From Utricularia gibba (lineage: Eukaryota > Streptophyta > Magnoliopsida > Lamiales > Lentibulariaceae): DNA of 64,000 nucleotides. Shown piece after piece: positions 55,501 to 64,000 of the stretch (positions are counted from its first letter, which is position 1; every line of letters starts with the position of its first letter). Below the pieces are notes generated by a model. The model ran no database searches and was not told where the DNA came from. It saw only the letters and a program-made list of their open reading frames with translations. The stretch is taken from NCBI GenBank assembly GCA_002189035.1, contig NEEC01000017.1, positions 620,001-684,000 on the forward strand, in the 5' to 3' direction. The position numbers were made by a program, and so were the translations under genes.

Positions 55501-56224
55501 AACGGACACTCAGACTATGAGCAGTTTGAGCAGCCCAAGCCATGTACATGAGTCTGTTTCTCTGAGTCCCCTGCCACCTTCCCATGGACTCAACTCTGAT
55601 GCGGCTAGCCCAGCCGTACATCATCCTGTCCTTGACAGGCCTTCCTCGGGTATGGCAGCTAGCCTGCGCAAGGACAACCCTGTCTTCCAAAGATCGACTG
55701 GTTTTGATGAAAGGATAATGCACAGGCACAGCACTTCAGAGCAAATGGTAACCGGAGCTCAATCAACCTCTGTGATGAGAGACATCAGGAGAACATCTGT
55801 GGTGTGGGATCAGGAAGCTGGAAGGTACGTATCTGTTCCAGTCTCAGCTTCAGAACCCCGAAGGAAACAGCCATCACTTCCAGCGACAATGGTGACAACA
55901 GTGATACCAAGCAGTCAAGACATTAGGCCTCCTTCTGTGCTCCCTGGAGAGCCTTCCTTGGCCCTCCAGCAGCAACCGGAAAAGGCTTCCTACCCAAAGG
56001 AATCCATCTTCTTCGGCGGTCCACTTCTGAACCCTCTGACCAGAGATGGAGTGAAGAACGAGGCAGGGTCCTCCAGCTCAAGACACGGGCTTGAGGGACA
56101 ATTAGGATACTTATCCATGCCACGTGAAACAAGATTCAAGAGGGACTCTGTATCCAACCAGCTCCCCATTTTCGTTCCCGGTGGCTTTGATTCAAAGCCT
56201 GTATCTGATCGTGATCCCAACTAG
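52594..56224 (+). CDS. DHHC protein S-acyltransferase, two bases missing
   Basis: Nine exons (52594-52638, 53064-53177, 53455-53865, 54078-54146, 54245-54316, 54387-54515, 54590-54669, 54841-55041, 55137-56224) give 736 residues if two bases are restored. It starts [15 protein letters not shown], as long plant PATs do (PAT19-22 group). Two membrane helices are followed by a cytosolic loop and the DHHC Cys-rich domain ([39 protein letters not shown]). Two more helices and a long Ser-rich cytosolic tail complete it. It attaches palmitate to membrane proteins. Exon 7 is 80 bases and reads out of frame after VVPLG; five G instead of four at 54631-54634 gives [13 protein letters not shown]. Exon 9 breaks at ISAWS; a second T near 55256 gives [10 protein letters not shown]. 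Both corrections also make the exon lengths divisible as required. Confidence 0.88.
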
Positions 56225-57386
56225 ATGATTTGTCTGAGATGTGCTATCCTTGCTGCGCCAACAATGCCTCCCTGCTGTGCTTGTTGATGGGAGTTGATGC
56301 AATTCAAAGCCTACATCTTTTTGAGTTTCGGCAGCCTCTTGCGATCACCAGACGGATGGGAGAGAGATCAAGGTTAACATGTGACTAGAAAGTGAATTGT
56401 ATGAACAGTAACTGGTTCTTGAGCTCACCACCCCTTGTGTTTATTCATATAACTACTCAACTTTCATGGGGTGATCCTATTTTTCATCCAGGTGCTTCAG
56501 CTGTGTCTACCCAGAGAAATAGTCATATCGATCAAATGGAGTCTACGAACTAATCATATTATATTCATGAGTAAAATAAGTAGATTAGGAATAAGTATAA
56601 AAAATTCATGATATTAAGGATGCATTTCAGTTACTTATATTTAGATAAACATGCCTTGTGTGTTTAAGATTAAAGTTTGTTTGTTATATAAATTTAAAAT
56701 AATATTACGTTTGGTAAATTTGTTCAGAACAAATAATTATAACTTAGGTTGTTTAGAATACTCTACCTAAAAATTGAGTTTGAAATACCTATTCGAAGTA
56801 TTTTATAGTAATTTTGTAAAATAATGAAATATATATTGTTATTATAATATACACGAATATTTGAACACTTATACAACCTATCAAAGTCCCTATAAGTGAA
56901 AATGGAATGTGGGAGTTTAATCGATCAAACAAATAGTTTGATCAAATGTCGATTCGGTCCAAAATCGGAATTTTAAAACCTAGACCACCAACAACAATAA
57001 AAATATGTCATTTTATTTTATTATAAATATTTTAAAATTGATTTAATGTAATCGTAATTTTAAATTTGACCTTTTATAATATATTAAATTGAGTTTAATT
57101 CATTATAAAATATTATTAAAAATAATTATACAAATTCTAAATTTTAATCATGGATATTATCATGAGTTCGATCGAATCTTAGGAAGGGCGTCTCAAATCT
57201 GGGCCATGACACAAGATGGAATGTGAGCCGGAAACTAATTCTCGGCCCATTGTGGCCCAAATTCTACTTGTTCACTGAAACGAGCCACTACACTTGGGAG
57301 TTGAAGCTTTGATCTCCTTCCCCGTCATCATAAGCCCTAGACAAAACCCTTGATTTCCCAGAAAGCGTAAGGATACTGATAGTCAA
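56225..57386. other. AT-rich spacer between PAT and DEAD-box genes
   Basis: It includes the PAT 3' UTR (to about 56,500), AT-rich DNA with no recognised element (56,550-57,170), and a promoter/leader with GGCCCA-type words near 57,240-57,260, as often seen upstream of plant housekeeping genes. Confidence 0.45.
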
Positions 57387-59946
57387 ATGGGTAGCCTTTT
57401 GCTGAAGCGATGTTCCTTGCTATCGTCGAGGAGAACCGCTCTCGCTGCGCTCACCCGTCTGTTTTCTGAAAACTTGCTGCAGCAGTCGCAGGCTAATGCC
57501 GACTGTTCTCCCCATATTCGAACTCTTGGGCAGCTTTTTCCTCATGGCTGTCCTGCCCAACCTTTCTTTAGAGGGTTTCATTCAAGTCGGGCGTTGGGGA
57601 CTGGATACGCCGTTCCTGAATATTCTGATTCTGAGGAACGAAGGGGTTCGAGTGGGCCCTCTGATGAGGGGCTTGAAATCTCGAAACTTGGTATTTCGAA
57701 CGAAATTGTGTCGGCTTTGGCCCGCAAGGGAATTCACAAGCTTTTTCCTATTCAGGTATAATTTCATGTGCTTCAGGAATGAGATGTTGTTTCTTGTTCA
57801 TGATTTCTGTTTCATTGCGAATTTGGATCTTTTTAGTTTCTGTTACGGGCAAACCAAGTATGCGTTAATATTATCTGATCATGTTATTGTTTAATGCACT
57901 GCAGAGAGAGGTTTTCGAACCGGCAATGCAAGGTCGCGACATGGTAGGTAGAGCAAGAACAGGAACAGGGAAGACGTTGGCTTTTGGTATTCCTATCTTG
58001 GACAAGATCATAAAGTTCAATGAGAAGCATGGGTTAGTGTGTTTTGTTTTATTCTCTCTATCTTCTTTTCTGGTTGTCATAAACTGACTTGCCGTGCGCG
58101 TCATCCCTATTCAGACAGGGAAGAAATCCTTTAGCGCTTGTATTAGCTCCAACAAGAGAACTTGCTAAACAGGTGGAAAAAGAATTTGCTGACTCTGCCC
58201 CTAAATTGGACACTCTGTGCGTCTATGGGGGCGTCCCGATATCCCGCCAAATGAGCACTCTTGATCGTGGCATTGATGTTGTTGTCGGGACACCAGGCCG
58301 TATTATTGATTTGATCAAGCGTGGTGCTTTGAACCTTTCTGAAGTGCAATTTGTGGTCCTTGATGAAGCTGATCAGATGCTGAATGTTGGGTTTGCTGAT
58401 GATGTAGAGATGATATTGAGCTATATATCTCAAAAGCATCAGACAATGATGTTTTCAGCAACAATGCCAAATTGGATAGTGAAACTTACACACAAATTTC
58501 TGAAGAATCCAGTTACCATTGACCTTGTGAGAAGATATGCCTTATTCCAGTAAAATTTTTCTGTGCCTTTCAATAATTTTTACACAAAAAAATTTGTTGA
58601 ACGTGGCTGCATACTGTCTAATTATTGTATTGATTTTTTAAAATGAATCTGATTTAGTAAGTGTTTTGCAGGTGGGAGATTCCGACCAGAAATTGGCTGA
58701 TGGGATATCCTTATTTGCAATCTCTTCAGATACCAGAGAGAAGCCTGCAATTATCGGGCCTCTAGTTACTGTATGAATTGCCTCCCCTGTATATTGTCTG
58801 TGTTCAAGAACTTGAATTTAGTGCTTCATTGTCTTTACATATGTTACTGAATCTATTTCTCTATCTTCACTATATCATGATTATTTATGCTTTGAGAAAC
58901 CTGTGTTGTAGGAGCATGCAAATGGAGGTAAATGCATCGTATTTACCCAAACAAAACGGGATGCGGATCGATTGGCATATGCTATGCAAAGGAACTACAA
59001 ATGTGAGCCATTGCATGGTGATATATCTCAGAACCAACGGGAAAGAACTCTTTCTGCATTTCGAGATGGGCGGATCAATATTTTAGTGGCAACTGATGTA
59101 GCTGCTCGTGGCTTAGATGTGCCAAATGTTGATCTGGTGAGTCTTTTTTCTACTTCATCAAGATCATTATAAATCGTTTGCTCTTGGAAAGATCATTGTA
59201 TCTGTATGTTGTTTTGTGCATAGGTCATACATTATGAACTTCCCAATTCTTCAGAGCTATTTGTTCACCGTTCTGGAAGAACAGGTCGTGCTGGAAAGAA
59301 GGGCAAGGCAATTCTCATGTATTCATCCCATGAGTTCCGGGAAATTAAGGCTATTGAACGTGAAGTAGGCTGCCGGTTTCAAGAGGTAATTTTTATGTTT
59401 CTCATTACTTAAATTTCAGCTGCGCAGACTATCATATGTTAGGCCCTTCTACATATAAGATGAAGTATGCATTGATTTGAAGATCCCAAACCTCATTTTT
59501 GTTGTGTTCAGCTCCCCAAGATCGCAGTTGATGAAGCAGAAATTGCTACTTACGGTGGTAGTATGGGCGGTGGGCGTTTTGGAAATGCAGGAGGCCGCTT
59601 TGATGATTTCGGGTTTGGTCGTTCTGGTGGTTTTCGTGGCAACTCAAGGGGTGGTCAATTTGGGGATTACGGGTCCCGTGGTGGACAGAATTACAGCCGT
59701 TTTGGTAACTCCGGTGGTTCTGGTTTTGGCCGCTCCAGTGGCTTTGGAGACAATGACGGTTCAGATAGAAATGCCAGTGGTGGCTTTGGAAATTTTCGCC
59801 GCTCTAATGGTTTTGGGGATTCCAGGACTGATACTTTCAGCAGGTTCGGTGGCGATTCCGGTAGAAGTTCTCGGCCAAGCCGTTTTGGTAGTCTCGACGA
59901 GGACAGGAATAACAGCAACGGGGATAAAGGAAGGAGATTTTTCTAA
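57387..59946 (+). CDS. RH53: mitochondrial-type DEAD-box RNA helicase (RH53/PMH2-like)
   Basis: Seven exons (57387-57755, 57905-58032, 58115-58526, 58672-58770, 58912-59136, 59224-59385, 59512-59946) close in phase to 609 residues. The N-terminus ([20 protein letters not shown], Arg/Ser-rich, no acids) is a mitochondrial presequence. Helicase motifs appear in order: Q-motif region, ARTGTGKT (I), APTRELA (Ia), TPGR (Ib), DEAD (II), SAT (III), [18 protein letters not shown] (IV), [11 protein letters not shown] (V) and [10 protein letters not shown] (VI). The tail is Gly-rich with GGRFG, SGGFRG and FGDYGSRGG. This matches PMH1/PMH2 (RH9/RH53), which assist group II intron splicing in plant mitochondria. 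It converges with iPGAM, with stops 566 bases apart. Confidence 0.9.
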
Positions 59947-60511
59947 GCAACAGCCAGTTAAGGAGAACTGCTTCACGGATGTGTTTCCTAAGTCTCCAGA
60001 TAGCTATGGCGCTAGTCATCATATATGTAGTCCGATATATTTTGTATCCTTCACAATGTGCTTGTTTATATATTTGCTTCCTTCTCTGCGATATCTCAGC
60101 TGCATATATTCTTGCATAATACCTCATCCTCCTGGAATTGAGAATGCTACTGACAGATCATGGCCTTAATTGATGCTATCTCTTTCAGGGTTAAGAAACT
60201 GTTTAAGACATAAGAGATGCTGCTTCTTTTCATGGCAAGCATTAGAGCTTTGAAATGGCGATATAAGTTTTGTCAACCCCTTCAGAGGAAATAAAAAGCT
60301 TTTCTGAAAATTTTATCTCAATATTAGCAGCAGTATGCTGAAAATGCCTTCCTGGTTTCCAAGTTTATTGCAGCTGAATCAGAAGGCAGTGCTGCTTAAA
60401 TCACTGATAAGGAGAGCATGACTGGGTTATGTCGATGATCAACAATTATTCATGCGAGTGTCTACTAAGTCCCATATCAGCTCCCCATGCTGCAAAATTC
60501 GAATGAGAAAC
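59947..60511. other. shared 3' region of converging helicase and iPGAM genes
   Basis: The 565-base tail-to-tail spacer carries the likely 3' UTRs. Nothing else was seen. Confidence 0.45.
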
Positions 60512-63288
60512 TCAAGGATGGACCACCTCGATGAGGGTAGGCTCGTAGTCGCTTGGAGCTACAAACCCATGAAGATTCATCACAGTTGCTGCCACATTGG
60601 CCAGCCCCCCTCCAGGAACGTCTGTGCGGAATCTCACACCTGGTGCCAGTCCAGGGCCACCAATTGCAAGCGGGACCTGACAAGAAGCCATCACATGTGG
60701 ATCAGTACAACACAACAACAGCTTCTGACATTCAGACTAGCACAAGCTCCAATTGAAAGAAGATTCTAGGATACTAAGAAAAGTACTATGAAAGAAACAT
60801 GACCATGATTTGGCAGAAGAATGATAAATTAAGCCAATGATGTTCTACACATAAAGCTTGCATCGACAGGGTCATTATCCACTCACAGGCTGAAGGGTGT
60901 GAGAAGTAAGTATCTGAATATTGCCGCTCTTATCTAAGGCAGGTTTTCCTTTCTTGTCCCTCTTCACCATGTCCTCAGCATTTCCATGATCAGCAGTCAC
61001 AACATATATTCCACCCACTTGCTCAACAGCATCAAGGATCATCTACCATATATAATACTGGAGTTAGCAGCAATGCACCTTTAATGATGTTAAAGACATA
61101 CATCTTGTGACGGAAATTACCTTTACAGCTTCATCAGCAGCCTTACAAGCCACAACTGTTGCTTTGATGTCACCAGTATGCCCCACCATGTCACTGTTGG
61201 GTAGGTTAACACGAACCTTTCAAAGTAAAGGGGAAAATGAACTTTATGGGCAAATTCAAGGAGCACAACAAGCTTCCGAGATGTGAATAAGTAAAAACCT
61301 GTGAATACCTGGTTAAACTTTCCGCTCAGTATAGCATCCCTAGCCTTCTCAGCAATCTCCAGGGCCTTCATCTTTGGCTGGACATTGAAGGAAATGCCAG
61401 AATCACTAGGTATCTCAACATACTCCTCTAATTCAGGGTTAAAATAACCCGAGCGATTTCCATTCCAAAAGAAAGTGACATGACCAAATTTAACTGTTTC
61501 ACTGCATAGAAAAATAACAGTCTCGTTAATTGAAAGTTCCTGCATATAAAAAAAAAAAAGCGTCTGGTTGCATAAGGGATGATGCAAAACTGAGGGTTAC
61601 CCAAACTTATGTAAGGAAAGGAAATGTAATAGGCCAAGGACTGGTTAAGGCAATAATCTAACCTACAAGCAAACGTACGGATGCCATTATGCACCAAGTA
61701 TTCTCCAGATGTTCTTTCAATTTCTGGTGGTGAAACGAGATAGCGACTTGGAAGCTTAAGTTCACCATCATATTGAAGCATACCAGCATAGCGGATTTTA
61801 GGAAAACGGACTCGGTCAAATTTATCAAAGTCTTCATATTCAAGAGCCTTAGCAACCATGACCATGCGATCAGCTCTAAAGTTGAAGGTGACAACAGCAT
61901 CACCATCAACAATAGGACCAACAGCCTCCCCATTGTCATTAGTGATAACAAACGGAGGAAGGAATTGATCATTTGCATTCTCTCTCAGCTTCTTCACAGC
62001 CTCAACAGCGCTCTTAAACTTGTGTGGTGCTTCTCCAAGCACTTGGGCATCCCATCCCCGCTTTACAATATCCCAATCATTCTGGAAAATGAAGACCATC
62101 AGTATATGCATAACCAACTGAGAATGGATTTCAGCAGGACGACCCAGCCCAGTTATCCCAAGTAACATAACTATATATACAAAGAGGACGTACTTCATAT
62201 CTGTCCATAGTCACATACATACGCCCACCACCAGAGGCAATGCGCGCATCTATGCCTTTTTCACGCAGTGCTGCGAGATCATTCTCTAGGGTTTCAACAA
62301 AGCCTACGCTTGATCCATCCAAGACATCACGTCCATCCGTAAGAATGTGTACCCTGATCCTTTTAGCACCATTGGCACTAGCACCTTTAAGTAACAACTG
62401 AAGCAAGTAATAAGAAGTGAATAAGTAACAAAAGGTATAAAGAGGAAAAAATCACTGGTCCTCAATGATTGAGCAGCAGAATAGGTCATCAAGTAAAAGT
62501 TTAAAACCTGTATCTGATCGAGTCTAGAGTGAACACCTCCATCACTTAACAAGCCAATGAGATGCAATGTTCCAGTTTCAAAGCTTTCCTTTATGTACTT
62601 GAAACCTTCGCCTTCAAAAAGTTTACCGGTTTCTAGAGCAATATCAACAAGCTTTGCACTGTAGTACAAACATGGATAAGAAAACAAGTTAACGCATCAT
62701 ACTTCAGAGAGGATATATCTTTTGCGTGTCATATGCATCAGCAAGTCACTGAGTCAGCAAAATGATGGCAAAAGAGAACCCCCACCAAGCGTTCCAATGG
62801 AATCACAGAAATGTAAGTTCCAATTTAAAGATTTAGCCCTTTAACTAATAAACCAGTGGAACGAATCACACAAACAAATAATTTAATTATTTTTTAAAAG
62901 GACATAAACAAAGCTCACCCTTGGGCATAAATCCTGCCTGCACCAAGGGCATTGTGACCGACCTCACTGTTGCCCATATCATCATCCGTGGGCAACCCAA
63001 CGGCCTTACCATGAGCCTTCACCAGTCTCCATGTCTCAGGAGCACCCTTATCATTTCCCCAACAAATATTCAGTAAATTTACATTTTCAATGGTATTAAA
63101 AAAAATTCAACGAAAGCAAAGATTACATTTTTAAGCGAATCCATGGTAGGTGTTTGAGCTACATGGATGCAATTGTACTGATCGGGTGTAGCCTCCCCCC
63201 AACCATCCAAAACAACCAATGCTATCACCTTCCCCTTGGGGAGTTTAGGATGATCCTCCAATTTCCATGCGACTCCAGCGGTACCCAT
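60512..63288 (-). CDS. iPGAM: 2,3-bisphosphoglycerate-independent phosphoglycerate mutase
   Basis: This is the cytosolic glycolytic enzyme converting 3-phosphoglycerate to 2-phosphoglycerate with two metal ions. About nine exons give roughly 559 residues, the normal plant length. The start is [20 protein letters not shown], then [17 protein letters not shown] with the metal-binding Asp. [20 protein letters not shown] holds the catalytic Ser. Further motifs are [86 protein letters not shown] and the C-terminal [13 protein letters not shown]. The exon phases I checked are consistent, so the gene appears intact. There is no transit peptide, in line with a cytosolic isoform. Confidence 0.94.
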
Positions 63289-64000
63289 CTCAATCTACCG
63301 TCAAACCCGATACACGAATCGTCAGTAATCCAAACGCAATCAGCAGCATATTCAGCAATCCTGAATCTCATAAAGAACACTAACCCACCGTAAACAATCG
63401 GCGACGGCGCAGCTGAGAAGAACCTGGAAATTGACCAACAATTGCGCCTACCAGACGCAGATGATATTACTGCTGGCCGTTGGGCGTGGGGTGTGACCAG
63501 TGACCACAGAATTAATTAAAAAAAACAATAAATTAATTATCCAATGGCACTTCCGTGTACAAAACCAATATCACGTGTTTAATTCCCATTTTGTTTAAAA
63601 TATTGTATTTAATTTACATTAATATAATTGATTCCCATTATTTAATGTAACATTCATATTAATCTTCAAAATTCGAAATTAATTTCAAATATTTTTTAAT
63701 TCATACATAAATGATTCCCATAATTTGAATTTTAAATATAATTTATCTTCATTTTTTAAAAACCGAATCTGTCAGGTTTCTATTGTTTTAGTATATAAAA
63801 AATTGAGATTTAAATTAAAGTAATATTATGTATATTATTTTTCAAATGATCAAATTGATGATCATATTCAAATTCTAATTTTTCAAAATGGTCATCCCAT
63901 ATTGATGCAAAGGTGATTTATGGTTTTCACTACATATAATAGATACTATATATAAGTTTTGTGTGTTCGAATTCAAGATATGTTTCTTATGTTCTTAAAT
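63289..64000. other. iPGAM promoter and AT-rich flank
   Basis: The first 200 bases are likely the iPGAM leader and core promoter; a short 5' UTR intron is possible. From 63,510 the DNA is AT-rich with no recognised gene or repeat pair. Confidence 0.45.

Noticed and set aside
55283-56224. Separate gene from the C-terminal PAT open frame (starting [11 protein letters not shown])
   Set aside because: It continues the PAT tail after a one-base loss near 55256; ISAWS joins [10 protein letters not shown], which is conserved in long plant PATs.
1-64000. tRNA, rRNA, CRISPR array, bacterial operon features and plant microRNA precursors
   Set aside because: I scanned for tRNA T-loop words and the commoner conserved miRNA sequences and found none. 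The sequence is eukaryotic, so CRISPR, ribosome binding sites and operons do not apply.

Overview
The window is nuclear DNA from a flowering plant. It has split genes with GT-AG (and two likely GC-AG) introns, plant-only families (SOBIR1, CERK1, COP1, FAR1/FHY3, HAC, GDSL lipase, X8-type beta-1,3-glucanase) and AT-rich intergenic DNA carrying transposon remains. I cannot name the species. From memory of Arabidopsis, SOBIR1, a lycopene-cyclase-like gene with an adjacent cupin gene, and COP1 all lie on chromosome 2 (At2g31-At2g33), so part of the order may be ancestral microsynteny.

Layout. 1-2.6 kb: AT-rich intergenic. 2.6-7.1 kb: a glycine-rich secreted protein (-), a six-exon MHF2/CENP-X gene (+) and SOBIR1 (-). 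8.4-11.2 kb: the LysM receptor kinase CERK1 (-, 12 exons). 11.5-16.1 kb: a lycopene-cyclase-like flavoprotein (-) head to head with a small cupin protein (+). 17.2-18.9 kb: ARM-repeat protein (-). 19.1-22.6 kb: COP1 (-, 13 exons). 22.9-24.0 kb: coding fragments, including a decayed IDD zinc-finger pseudogene. 24.5-27.1 kb: a CCCH zinc-finger gene (+) and a GDSL lipase (-). 27.3-32.8 kb: a MITE with target duplication, a small RALF-like peptide gene (+), gene remnants and a dead PIF/Harbinger transposon. 33.9-40.9 kb: a p300/CBP-type histone acetyltransferase HAC (+). 41.5-44.1 kb: a secreted LRR protein (+) and a small basic plant protein (+). 44.5-49.5 kb: GH17 beta-1,3-glucanase with X8 domain (-) and a FAR1/FHY3-type factor (-). 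49.5-52.6 kb: AT-rich intergenic with a possible copia trace. 52.6-56.2 kb: DHHC palmitoyltransferase (+). 57.4-59.9 kb: mitochondrial-type DEAD-box helicase (+). 60.5-63.3 kb: phosphoglycerate mutase iPGAM (-).

Two themes recur. SOBIR1 and CERK1, both surface immune receptor kinases, are direct neighbours on one strand. COP1 and a FAR1/FHY3 homologue are both light-signalling regulators, about 25 kb apart.

The most striking whole-window signal is technical or evolutionary. Seven otherwise well-preserved genes lack one base at eight places, six of them inside G/C runs. In each case restoring one base rejoins conserved sequence, and in three genes it also makes the exon phases add up. Residual assembly indels explain this better than seven independent pseudogenes. 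I found no convincing undescribed system. The best leads are a predicted 5-nt microexon plus a GC-AG intron in CERK1, a truncated RALF-like peptide, the IDD pseudogene and the MITE.
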